Below, one piece after another: positions 1 through 7,700 of a stretch of 64,000 nt of DNA. The stretch spans positions 620,001-684,000 of the forward strand of contig NZ_WQDY01000001.1 of the NCBI RefSeq assembly GCF_013033355.1. Direction: 5' to 3'. Made by a program: the position numbers and the translations under genes. A model generated the notes under the pieces. The model saw nothing but the letters and a program-made list of their open reading frames with translations. It was not told the origin of the DNA and searched no databases. Source of the stretch: Ruegeria lacuscaerulensis. Lineage in GTDB: Bacteria; Pseudomonadota; Alphaproteobacteria; Rhodobacterales; Rhodobacteraceae. Each line of letters begins with the position of its first letter. The first letter of the stretch is position 1.

Positions 1-64
1 TACCCGCGTCGTTGACAAGAATTCCCCTAAGACCGGATGTTCCCAAGTCCAGACCGAGATACAT
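1..64 (-). CDS. xylB: Xylulokinase (FGGY carbohydrate kinase), N-terminal fragment
   Basis: The reverse strand from 64 to the window edge gives 21 codons reading MYLGLDLGTSGLRGILVNDA, which is the start of a FGGY-family sugar kinase. The D-L-G-T-S-G stretch is the phosphate-1 loop that binds ATP in this fold, and the MYLGIDLGTSG-type opening is characteristic of xylulokinase, which phosphorylates D-xylulose before entry into the pentose phosphate pathway. The rest lies outside the window, so another FGGY kinase such as glycerol or ribulose kinase cannot be strictly excluded. A GGTGG stretch nine bases upstream of the ATG may act as ribosome binding site. A promoter and a palindromic operator sit directly upstream. 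Confidence 0.72.
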   Translation of the reverse strand, partial: MYLGLDLGTSGLRGILVNDAG

Positions 65-84
65 TTTCAAACCACCCATATTTT

Positions 85-101
85 ATTTTAGTTACTAAAA
101 T
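85..101. promoter_or_regulatory. Palindromic operator ahead of xylB
   Basis: ATTTTAGT-t-ACTAAAAT is a perfect inverted repeat with 8-base arms and a one-base centre, 21 bases upstream of the xylB start. It overlaps the proposed -10 box, so a bound repressor would block initiation. The TTAGT...ACTAA core resembles operators described for ROK-family XylR repressors. That a XylR-type protein binds here is inference; its gene is not in the window. Confidence 0.55.
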
Positions 102-125
102 TATTTTACGGAAAGATATTGTCAA
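98..125 (-). promoter_or_regulatory. Predicted sigma-70 promoter of xylB
   Basis: On the reverse strand a perfect -35 box TTGACA (120-125) is followed after 16 bases by TAATTT (98-103) as -10. The predicted start falls about 25-30 bases upstream of the xylB ATG, inside the palindromic operator. The good -35 and AT-rich setting make this one of the clearer promoters in the window. Confidence 0.5.
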
Positions 126-450
126 TAAAAGTTTCAAGCAATTTGGTTTCCAGTGCGTTAAACCTTCGCCACTACGGACTTTAGAACATAGCGTGACGCA
201 GTTTCCTGAGCCCAACCTGCCTATGTTACCGCCACTAATACCGTTTTTTTGATGCAAGAACGTCTGATTTGATTTCGAAAAGGGTCTCGAAAACCGTCAT
301 GTGTGCAAGTCCCAACACGGTTCGAGCCGCCATCTGTCCGCCATGCTTCGTACAATCGCTAGGACGCGAGGCAACTTTGCGGCACTTTCTTGCCACGCGC
401 TGACAAGCAATGGGCGTAGCATGGCTCATTTTTCTAAATTGCTGCCGTGC
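126..450. other. Non-coding stretch between xylB and the small membrane protein gene
   Basis: About 325 bases without a credible gene. Short open frames exist on both strands, but their translations are rich in Cys, Arg and Pro, lack ribosome binding sites, and look like chance frames. A T7 run at 243-249 is not preceded by a convincing hairpin. I see no RNA gene. The divergent promoters of the two flanking genes must lie at its ends. Confidence 0.4.
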
Positions 451-468
451 TTAAGGTTTTCCCCTTAA
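451..468. promoter_or_regulatory. Inverted repeat upstream of 522-980
   Basis: TTAAGG and CCTTAA form a perfect 6-base inverted repeat with a 6-base spacer, 54 bases upstream of the ATG of the following gene. Position and symmetry suit a regulator binding site, but the repeat is short, could arise by chance, and I cannot name a protein that would bind it. Confidence 0.25.
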
Positions 469-521
469 ATTCCTCTTAGCGTTTTCACATCTCATTCTTA
501 TTCATAAATCAGGAGACTACT

Positions 522-980
522 ATGTCACGTACTCTTGTTCTCGGCGTTCTCGTCGCTGGTATTGGTGCCGGTATTTACTATTATCTCACACAACCCGAGC
601 CCACGCCGGCCGAACAGTTGCAATCCGCGGCTCAGGACGCAGGTGATGCGGTCAGCGACGCTGTTGAATCCGTTGCAGAACAGGCTGCAAACGCGTCCGA
701 CCAGGTCGAGCAATCCGCGACCGACTTGGCAAATCAGGCGTCCGAAGATGTCGCCGCCTTGGCCAGTCAAGGTCAGGATCTTTTGAACAGCTGGATCGAG
801 GACGGCACGTTGGCCGTTCAGAACTTTGACTATGACAAAATGGTCGCATCGGTGAAGGACAGCGCACTGACCAATGATCTGAAAACTCGCGCGATAGCCA
901 TTCTGGATGAAATCAAGGCTTCTCCCGAAGTGTTTGCCGCCAAGCTCGAGGAACTGAGGGCACTTCTTACCCAACAGTGA
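522..980 (+). CDS. Small membrane-anchored, alanine/acid-rich helical protein
   Basis: A 152-residue protein of unknown function. Residues 4-20 form one hydrophobic segment (TLVLGVLVAGIGAGIYYYL), read either as an uncleaved signal anchor or as a single inner-membrane helix. Next comes a Pro-rich hinge, then about 60 residues rich in Ala, Asp, Glu and Gln with spaced small residues that look like a long periplasmic amphipathic helix or coiled coil. The last 50 residues are more regular helix. No cysteine and no enzymatic motif is visible. AGGAG at 511-515 sits six bases before the ATG and fixes the start. It stands alone, with an inverted repeat upstream. A periplasmic spacer or envelope-stress protein is possible, but that is a guess. 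Confidence 0.75.
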   Translation: MSRTLVLGVLVAGIGAGIYYYLTQPEPTPAEQLQSAAQDAGDAVSDAVESVAEQAANASDQVEQSATDLANQASEDVAALASQGQDLLNSWIEDGTLAVQNFDYDKMVASVKDSALTNDLKTRAIAILDEIKASPEVFAAKLEELRALLTQQ

Positions 981-1047
981 TCACGGCCGCCGAAGGCGCA
1001 GAGTTTGCCTGTAAATCACGGTTTCAGGCAGACCTCCTGTAACGTCA

Positions 1048-1144
1048 CCAAGCAGCAAAGTTGACGTTTCGATAACCGTTTGCTTGGCTACTCAAACTTG
1101 GTGCCGCCCCTTTTCGATGCAATCTGCCGAGTACAAGGGGCGGC
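1048..1144 (+). other. Two potential stem-loops ahead of the dehydrogenase pseudogene
   Basis: GCCGCCCCTT (1103-1112) pairs perfectly with AAGGGGCGGC (1135-1144) around a 22-base loop, ending 23 bases before the ATG at 1168. Just upstream, CCAAGCA...CAAA (about 1048-1059) can pair with TTTGCTTGG (about 1081-1089), with three unpaired bases. They may form a structured leader or a terminator remnant. No T-run follows the second stem, and no known riboswitch consensus is recognised. Confidence 0.3.
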
Positions 1145-1167
1145 CCTATAAAAGTGCAGGATAGATC

Positions 1168-2195
1168 ATGACCACCCTTCCCTCGACCATGTACGCGGTT
1201 GTTCAAACCCAAGATGGCTATTCCGAAACGGCTACCGGTCCGACCATTAATGACGCCGCTGACTGGCTGGCAACAGCAGAGATGCAAGTTCCTGTGCCAG
1301 GCCCCGGAGAGGTTCTTATCAAATTGCGCGCGGCTTCTGTTAATCCGTCGGATATTCACTTCATCAAGGGTGAATACGGCCAGCCCCGCGTTCAAGGCAC
1401 AGCCGCCGGGTTCGAGGGCTGCGGCGACGTAGTTGCAACGGGAGCAGGGGCTGAAGCCCTGCAAGGACAGCGCGTGGCTTTTGTGGCCGCGCAGGCGGGG
1501 GCATGGGCCGAGTACATCACGACACCAGCGATGATGTGTATACCACTGCGCCCCGACATCTCGGACGAGGACGGCTCGGCGCAGATCGTGAACCCCATGA
1601 CCGCAATGGCGATGATAGATATCGCGCGAAATGCAGGAGATGCCTTTATCGTTTCCGCCGCGACCAGCCAGTTGGGCAAACTGATGTGCAGTCTGGGCCG
1701 AGACCTGGGGTTGAAGCCCATCGCGCTTGTCCGCCGCGACAATGCGATTGCACTCTTGAAAGACCTGGGCGCACATGAGGTTCTGGTCACGTCCGACCCC
1801 GAGATGCGACGAAACTGGTCGCGCTTAGCCACGCCCTGAAGCCTCGTGTATTTCTGGATGCCGTGGCCGATCAGATATCAGAACAGGTCTTTTGCGCCAT
1901 GCCCAACGGCGCGCGCTGGGTGTGTTACGGCAAGCTCAGCTCGGATCTGCCCAAGCTGACACAGATGGGTCAACTGATCTTTATGGGCAAGCGGATCGAG
2001 GGGTTCTGGCTGACGCAGTGGATGACCACCACACCACCCGCCGATCAGATGCGCGTGGTAGCCGAGGTACAGGCGCGGTTCGCCGATGGGCGCTGGAAAA
2101 CCGACGTTTCCCAGAGGGTTGCGTTGAAGGATGTGATTAAAAATCTGGCTAATGCTCTAAAAAAGGGTGACGGAAAGGTGATCATCACGCCATAG
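1168..2195 (+). pseudogene. MDR-family alcohol dehydrogenase / quinone oxidoreductase, frameshifted
   Basis: Two adjacent reading frames together make one medium-chain dehydrogenase/reductase of about 342 residues, the normal family length. The first (1168-1839) holds the GroES-like domain (PGPGEVLIKLRAASVNPSDI, then GFEGCGDVVATGAG) and most of the Rossmann fold. The second frame continues from about 1803 as ATKLVALSHALKPRVFLDAV and ends at 2195 with a typical MDR C-terminus. The frame moves by one base near 1795-1803, consistent with a single-base deletion after the DP codons in a C/G-rich run. No catalytic-zinc cysteine pattern is present, pointing to the zinc-independent quinone reductase type, which is NAD(P)H-dependent. 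The weak RBS is GGAT before 1168. Either a recent pseudogene or an assembly error. Confidence 0.8.
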
Positions 2196-2270
2196 TAGAA
2201 TAACGCGTCGGACCAAGGAGGATGGTCAGAGGCACCAAAAAGCCGGACAAACCGGCATTGGGAGGTGAAT

Positions 2271-3146
2271 TTGGATAACGCACAGCTGCTGATCAGCGGG
2301 CTGGCGAATGGTTGTGTCTACGGCCTGATCGCGCTCGGTTTTGTTCTGATCTACAAGGCGACCGAAGCGGTGAATTTCGCGCAAGGCGATTTCATGATGC
2401 TGGGGGCCTTTGTCACCATCGGGCTGACCAATACCGAATATATGGGGCTGCCCTTCTGGCTCGCGCTGCCGATCTCATTGGGGATCATGGGGGCGTTGGG
2501 GTATCTGGTGGATCGGCTGATCATTCGGCGGCTGTTCGGCGAAAGCCAGACGGCAGTGGTGATCCTGACAATCGCCCTTGGCTTCGTGATCCGATTTGTC
2601 GCCGGGCTGATCTGGGGGCACGAGCCGCAGACGCTGCAGAACCCGCTGGCCGGGAAAGAGGTGCGGTTCGGCGGGCTTGTGTTGGGGATGGAGGATGTGG
2701 CCGTCATCATCGTCACCATCCTGCTGACGTGGGGACTGTATTTGTTTTTCAGCCGGACCAAGCTGGGACTGGCAATGCAGGGCGCCTCGCAGAACCAGCT
2801 GGCCGCCTACTACATGGGCGTTCCCGTCAAGCGTGTGCAGGGCTTTATCTGGGGGCTGGCGGGCGTGGTTGCTGGGATTGCGGGTATCCTGTTTGCCGCC
2901 AAGGGTTCGGTCGATCCGACCACGGGTCTGCTGGGTATCAAGGCGTTTGCCGCCGCTGTGATCGGCGGGTTCGGCAGCCTGCCCGGCGCACTGGCTGGAG
3001 GGTTGATCGTCGGCGTTATTGAGCCCTTTGCTAGCCGCTATATCGCGGCCGGATACAGCCAGATCGCACCTTATGCGCTGTTGCTGGCAGTGCTGATCTT
3101 CCGCCCCAACGGGCTGTTCAGCCAGGTACGGATCAAGAAGGTCTAG
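2271..3146 (+). CDS. livH: Branched-chain-type ABC transporter permease (LivH family)
   Basis: First membrane subunit of a Liv/HAAT-type importer. The protein has about eight hydrophobic helices, starts DNAQLLISGLANGCVYGLIA and carries the family signature near residues 30-45 (ATEAVNFAQGDFMMLGAF) and the coupling-helix region (GLAMQGASQNQLAAYYMGV). It ends FRPNGLF, as LivH proteins do. I chose TTG at 2271 because GGAGG (2261-2265) then lies five bases away; GTG at 2265 would overlap that Shine-Dalgarno. A small GCCGG/CCGGC hairpin (2242-2256) lies just before the RBS. It begins a six-gene operon running to 8861. The ligase in the operon suggests the cargo may be a carboxylate rather than an amino acid. 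Confidence 0.93.
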   Translation: MDNAQLLISGLANGCVYGLIALGFVLIYKATEAVNFAQGDFMMLGAFVTIGLTNTEYMGLPFWLALPISLGIMGALGYLVDRLIIRRLFGESQTAVVILTIALGFVIRFVAGLIWGHEPQTLQNPLAGKEVRFGGLVLGMEDVAVIIVTILLTWGLYLFFSRTKLGLAMQGASQNQLAAYYMGVPVKRVQGFIWGLAGVVAGIAGILFAAKGSVDPTTGLLGIKAFAAAVIGGFGSLPGALAGGLIVGVIEPFASRYIAAGYSQIAPYALLLAVLIFRPNGLFSQVRIKKV

Positions 3147-3150
3147 GCAG

Positions 3151-4248
3151 ATGCGGATTGTATTCAAAACCAACTACATGCAGGATATCCGGCCGTGGAA
3201 AGACGGCTATCAATTGACCCTCTACTTGATCCTTCTGGTCGTAGTGGCCGCAGCCCCATGGTTGCTGGACGATTTCTATTTGGGTGAGCTGACCAACGTC
3301 CTGATCTGGGCCATCGCCGGTCTGGGCCTGATGGTTCTGACGGGCCACACGGGGCAAGTCAGTTTGGGTCACGCGGCGTTTCTAGCCTTTGGCTGCTATG
3401 CCAATGTTATCCTGCTTGAGGCCGGTGTGCCCTTCCTGATCGCCTTTCCGCTGGCCGGTATCCTGACCGGCATCGCAGGTGTGACGGTGGCCATCCCTGC
3501 TCTGCGACTGCACGGCATCTACCTGGCGATTTTCACCATGGCGCTGTCGATCCTGATGGATGATGTCATCGTCCTGGCCGAGCCGATCACCGGCGGCGTT
3601 GGTGGCAAGTTCATAGGCGGCGTCGATATATTTGGCCTGACGATCGACCGCTGGGGCACCCCCGCCCCGTTTTTCTGGCTGGTGCTGGCGGTCGCATTTC
3701 TGGTGACGCTGGGCTACATCAACCTGCTACGCGCGCCCTTGGGCCGCAGCTTTATCGCGGTGCGGGATTCCGAGGTTTCGGCACAGGCGATGGGCGTAGA
3801 TATCGCGCGCACCAAGATGATTTCATTCGCGCTGTCCTGCGCCGTCACCGGTTGGGCGGGTGCGTTGATGGGCATGTATGCGGGTGCGTTCAACAATGAG
3901 ACGTTCAGCGTCCTGATCTCGATCCAGCTGCTGATGATGATCGTGATCGGCGGGCTGGGGTCGATCCATGGCGCGTTTCTGGGTGCCATCGTAATCGGGT
4001 TCCTGCCGCAATTCCTGTCGATCTCAAAGGAATATGTGGGGGCCCTGTTCGGCGGCAGTACCGTCGCAATTCCGGGGCTGGAGTTCGGCATTTTCGGCAT
4101 GATCCTGATCGGGTTTATCCTGTTTGAACCCATGGGCATGTATGGCCGCTGGCTGAAAATCCGCACATGGTTCGAGCTGTTCCCCTTTTACCGCAAGGAC
4201 ATGTTCAAACGGCAGAAATCCTACCTCAAGACGGAGCGCCTGAGATGA
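3151..4248 (+). CDS. livM: Branched-chain-type ABC transporter permease (LivM family)
   Basis: Second membrane subunit of the importer, 365 residues. It has about ten hydrophobic helices, and the LivM hallmark GLMVLTGHTGQVSLGHAAF lies near residues 60-80. The EAA-like coupling loop reads FIAVRDSEVSAQAMGVDIAR, and the FIIGGLGS-type stretch appears as VIGGLGSIHGAFLGA. The C-terminus is longer and basic (RTWFELFPFYRKDMFKRQKS), as in many members that pair with an acyl-CoA ligase gene. It lies four bases after livH and its stop overlaps the livG start (ATGA), so translation is coupled. ATG at 3178 is a possible alternative start, since no good RBS precedes 3151. Confidence 0.93.
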   Translation: MRIVFKTNYMQDIRPWKDGYQLTLYLILLVVVAAAPWLLDDFYLGELTNVLIWAIAGLGLMVLTGHTGQVSLGHAAFLAFGCYANVILLEAGVPFLIAFPLAGILTGIAGVTVAIPALRLHGIYLAIFTMALSILMDDVIVLAEPITGGVGGKFIGGVDIFGLTIDRWGTPAPFFWLVLAVAFLVTLGYINLLRAPLGRSFIAVRDSEVSAQAMGVDIARTKMISFALSCAVTGWAGALMGMYAGAFNNETFSVLISIQLLMMIVIGGLGSIHGAFLGAIVIGFLPQFLSISKEYVGALFGGSTVAIPGLEFGIFGMILIGFILFEPMGMYGRWLKIRTWFELFPFYRKDMFKRQKSYLKTERLR

Positions 4249-5009
4249 GCCTGCTGGCGTTCGAGAATGTAACCCTGAAATTCGGCGGCCTGACGGCGGT
4301 GAATGACCTGTCCTTTTCAGTCGAGGAGGGCGAGGTCTTTGCCATCGTCGGCCCCAATGGTGCGGGCAAATCGACAGTGTTCAACCTGATCTCGCGGTTC
4401 TACGACCCGTTTGCCGGGTCGATCCGATTTGACGGGCATGATCTGCTGCAGGTCAAACCCTCGGGCGTGGCGACTTATGGAGTGGCACGGACGTTCCAGA
4501 ATATCGAACTGTTCGAACATGCCACCGTACTGCAGAACCTGCTGGTCGGGCGGCATCGGCACCGCAAAACCAACCTGCTGTCCGAGGTTTTGTTCCTGCC
4601 CTCGGCGCGGCGACAAGAGTTGGAAAACCGCGAAAAGGTCGAAGAGATCATCGATTTCCTCGACTTGCAGGCCTATCGCGACAAGATGATCTCGGGCCTG
4701 CCCTATGGCGTGCGAAAAGTGGTCGAGGTCGCCCGTGCACTGGCCACCGATCCCAAGTTGCTGTTGCTGGACGAACCGGCCTCGGGCCTGTCGGTCGAGG
4801 AGACGACGGATATGCGCTGGTGGATCGACGATATCCGGCGGCAGATGGGGATCACGGTGCTGATGGTGGAACACGATATGGGGCTGGTCTCGGGCGTGTC
4901 CGACAGGGTGCTGGCGATGGCTGATGGTGCGATGCTGGCGCTGGGAACACCGGCTCAAGTGCAATCCCACCCGGCGGTGGTCGAAGCCTATCTGGGGAAA
5001 GCCTCATGA
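4245..5009 (+). CDS. livG: ABC transporter ATP-binding protein (LivG family)
   Basis: One of the two ATPases that power the importer, 254 residues. Walker A is GPNGAGKST near residue 38, the Q-loop is in VARTFQNIELFEHATVLQNL, and Walker B is LLLLDEPASGLS with the H-loop in VLMVEHDMGLV. The usual LivG signature helix (S-G-x-x-x-Q) is replaced by ISGLPYGVRKVVEVARAL, a variant typical of LivG proteins. The start at 4245 overlaps the livM stop as ATGA. Upstream in-frame ATG at 4167 would lie inside livM and is rejected. The 3' end overlaps livF the same way, so subunits are made stoichiometrically. Confidence 0.93.
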   Translation: MSLLAFENVTLKFGGLTAVNDLSFSVEEGEVFAIVGPNGAGKSTVFNLISRFYDPFAGSIRFDGHDLLQVKPSGVATYGVARTFQNIELFEHATVLQNLLVGRHRHRKTNLLSEVLFLPSARRQELENREKVEEIIDFLDLQAYRDKMISGLPYGVRKVVEVARALATDPKLLLLDEPASGLSVEETTDMRWWIDDIRRQMGITVLMVEHDMGLVSGVSDRVLAMADGAMLALGTPAQVQSHPAVVEAYLGKAS

Positions 5010-5779
5010 GCGCGCCGATCCTGACTATCCGCAATGTCGAAAGCTTCTACGGCCCGATCATGGCCATTCGCGGCGTGTCGCTGGACGTGCATCCGGGGCA
5101 GATCGTGTCGATCCTGGGTGCGAACGGCGCGGGCAAGACGACGCTGATGAAGACCGTATCCGGCGTGATGGACCCCGAAAAGGGCAAGATCACCTTTGAT
5201 GGCGACGAAATCCAAGGGTCCGAGCCACATAAGGTCGTGCAAAAAGGCATCGTCCATGTCCCCGAAGGGCGCGAGGTGTTCCCCCTGATGACCGTGGACG
5301 AAAACCTCGGCCTCGGGGCCTATACGGCGACCGACAAGGGGCAGATCGACCATGACCGCGAGTTGGTATTCTCTTACTTCCCGATCCTGAAGGAACGCCG
5401 AAATCAAGAGGCCGGAACCCTTTCGGGCGGACAGCAACAGATGCTGGCAATCGGGCGCGGGTTGATGGCGAACCCCAAGATCATGCTGCTGGACGAACCC
5501 TCGCTGGGTCTGTCGCCGCTGCTGGTACAGGAGATTTTCGGCATCCTCAAACGCCTCAATGACGAACAGAACATGACCATGATGCTGGTCGAACAGAACG
5601 CCAATGCAGCTCTGGAACTGGCCCATCATGGCTATGTGATGGAGGTCGGACGCATTGTTATGGACGGCGCGGCGGACGTGTTAATGCAATCCGAGGACAT
5701 CCAGAACTTTTATCTGGGCGTGCAGGAAGAAGGCGCGCGGGAAAACCGCCGCTGGAAGCGCAAAAAGACATGGAGGTGA
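5006..5779 (+). CDS. livF: ABC transporter ATP-binding protein (LivF family)
   Basis: Second ATPase of the importer, 257 residues. Walker A is GANGAGKTT near residue 37, the Q-loop region reads IVHVPEGREVFPLMTVDENL, the signature is LSGGQQQMLAIGRGL, and Walker B is IMLLDEPSLGLSP, followed by H-loop-region residues MLVEQNANAAL. In LivF the H-loop histidine is often replaced by Gln or Asn, as seen here. The C-terminal tail is basic (ENRRWKRKKTWR) and about 20 residues longer than E. coli LivF. The start overlaps the livG stop by ATGA, and the stop is inside the RBS region of the ligase gene. Confidence 0.93.
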   Translation: MSAPILTIRNVESFYGPIMAIRGVSLDVHPGQIVSILGANGAGKTTLMKTVSGVMDPEKGKITFDGDEIQGSEPHKVVQKGIVHVPEGREVFPLMTVDENLGLGAYTATDKGQIDHDRELVFSYFPILKERRNQEAGTLSGGQQQMLAIGRGLMANPKIMLLDEPSLGLSPLLVQEIFGILKRLNDEQNMTMMLVEQNANAALELAHHGYVMEVGRIVMDGAADVLMQSEDIQNFYLGVQEEGARENRRWKRKKTWR

Positions 5780-5784
5780 CCGGC

Positions 5785-7671
5785 ATGAATATCAGCACCC
5801 TGCCCCCTCAGACCAAGATCAACGGCATCCAGTTCAACGCCACCCCCGGACAACGCCCGGTATTGGTGGATGAATGCACGACCCTGTGTCACCTGTTCCA
5901 GAAACGCTGCTCCGATCTGGGCGACCGCACCGCGCATCGCGAGAAAGATTTCGGCATCTGGAAGTCCTATTCCTGGGCCGATTACTGGCAACACGCCAAG
6001 TGGATCGGACTGGCCCTGCGCAAACTAGGTCTGCAACGGGGCGAGGTTGTCTCGATCCTGTCCGAGGACCGCAAGGAATGGGCATGGTTCGATATGGGCA
6101 TTCAATGCGTTGGTGGGATTGCCTCGGGCGTCTATACTACGGATTCCGCCAAGCAGTTGAAATACCTCGTGAATGACAGCGACAGCCGGTTTTTGATCGT
6201 CGAGAACGAGGAACAGCTGGACAAGTTCTTCGAGGTTGAGGCCGAGCTTCCCAGCCTGCTGAACGTCATCATCCTTGAGGATGAGGGCCTGCACGATCTG
6301 AACCACGACCGCTGTATGATGGTTGCCGACCTCTACGAGATCGGGCGGCAGGCCGAGGCCGAAGACCCCACCCGGTTCGACGCCGAGATCGCGCTGGCCT
6401 CGCCGCAGGATACGGCCTTGCTGGTGTACACCTCGGGCACCACCGGGACGCCCAAAGGCGCGATGCTGAGCCATGAGAACATTCTGGCCGCGATCGAGGC
6501 CGGGGCGCATTCCCTGCCCACATTCGAAACCGATGAGCAGCTGTGTTTCCTGCCGCTGTGCCACATCCTTGAACGCGACGTGTCGGTGTATTTCCCGCTG
6601 GCCGCGAAATGCGTGGTGAACTTCGCCGAAAGCCCCGAGACCGTCTTTGCCAACCTGCAAGAGGTATCGCCCAGCACATTCACCGCCGTGCCACGAGTTT
6701 GGGAAAAGATCTATTCGCAGGTCAAAATCCTGACGCAAGAGGCCACCCCCACAGGCCGCGCCGCCTTTGGTATGGCACTGAAAGCCGGGTTTGCACGGGC
6801 CGAATACCTGCTGGCAGGTAAACCGGTGCCCGCTGGTGTAGCCGCCCAGTTTTGGCTGTGGGATCGGCTGGTCCTGCGCAATCTGCGACGGATGCTGGGG
6901 ATGGACAAACTGCGCCGCGGCGGCAGCGGGGCCGCGCCCATCTCGGCCGATCTGCTGAAATGGTACTGGGCCATTGGTGTGCCACTGGTCGAAGGGTTCG
7001 GGATGACCGAAACCTCGGGTCTGGCGACGCTGAACACCCCCGAAGACAACAAGGTCGGCACCATCGGCCGTGCAGTGCCTGGCAATGACGTGCGCATCTC
7101 GGATGACGGTGAAATCCAGGTTAAGGGTCTGAACATCTTTCAGGGCTATTGGCGCAACAATGCCAAAACCGCTGCAACATTCACCGCCGATGGCTGGCTG
7201 CGCACCGGCGATATGGGCAAGATCGACGCCGACGGGTTTGTGACCATAACCGGCCGCCTTAAGGACATCATCATCACGGCAGGCGGCAAGAATATCACCC
7301 CGGCCGCAATTGAAAGCCGCCTGAAGTTCAGCCACTACATCTCGGACGCGGTGATCATCGGGGATGCGCGCAAATATCTAACGGCACTGATCATGATCGA
7401 TCAAGAAAACGTCGAAAAATTCGCGCAGGATCGCAAGGTGCCGTTTTCGAACTTTGCCTCACTCTGCGCCGCGCCCGAGGTGCTGGATCAGATCAAGGCC
7501 GAGATTGATGCCGTCAACAAGGAATTCGCGCGGGTCGAGCAGATCAAGGACTTCCGCCTGATCAACGTGCTGCTGACCGCTGATGACGAAGAACTGACCG
7601 CCACGATGAAACTCAAACGCAGCTTTGTTGAGAAGAAACACGCACATCTGATTGAAGACATGTACAAATAG
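5785..7671 (+). CDS. AMP-dependent acyl-CoA synthetase/ligase (long-chain type)
   Basis: A 628-residue adenylate-forming ligase that would convert a carboxylic acid, ATP and CoA to acyl-CoA. The AMP-binding P-loop is YTSGTTGTPKGAMLSHENI, the acyl-adenylate motif is EGFGMTETSG, the hinge is GWLRTGDMGKIDADGFVTITGRLKDIIITAGGKNITP, which includes the C-terminal-domain lysine region. Length and the RLKDIIIT(A)GGKNI form place it with long-chain/bubblegum-type ligases, though substrate length cannot be read from sequence. ATG at 5785 is preferred: GGAGG at 5772-5776 is eight bases upstream, whereas ATG 5770 overlaps it. The gene sits between transporter genes, suggesting that imported substrate is trapped as a CoA ester. 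Confidence 0.9.
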   Translation: MNISTLPPQTKINGIQFNATPGQRPVLVDECTTLCHLFQKRCSDLGDRTAHREKDFGIWKSYSWADYWQHAKWIGLALRKLGLQRGEVVSILSEDRKEWAWFDMGIQCVGGIASGVYTTDSAKQLKYLVNDSDSRFLIVENEEQLDKFFEVEAELPSLLNVIILEDEGLHDLNHDRCMMVADLYEIGRQAEAEDPTRFDAEIALASPQDTALLVYTSGTTGTPKGAMLSHENILAAIEAGAHSLPTFETDEQLCFLPLCHILERDVSVYFPLAAKCVVNFAESPETVFANLQEVSPSTFTAVPRVWEKIYSQVKILTQEATPTGRAAFGMALKAGFARAEYLLAGKPVPAGVAAQFWLWDRLVLRNLRRMLGMDKLRRGGSGAAPISADLLKWYWAIGVPLVEGFGMTETSGLATLNTPEDNKVGTIGRAVPGNDVRISDDGEIQVKGLNIFQGYWRNNAKTAATFTADGWLRTGDMGKIDADGFVTITGRLKDIIITAGGKNITPAAIESRLKFSHYISDAVIIGDARKYLTALIMIDQENVEKFAQDRKVPFSNFASLCAAPEVLDQIKAEIDAVNKEFARVEQIKDFRLINVLLTADDEELTATMKLKRSFVEKKHAHLIEDMYK

Positions 7672-7700
7672 ATAAGGGTCTACCCAAAGGGAGGAAAAAC

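Noticed and set aside
235..429. 64-residue leftward open frame before the 522 gene
   Set aside because: Composition is Cys/Arg-rich, no ribosome binding site, and no recognisable fold; overlaps the proposed xylB control region side.
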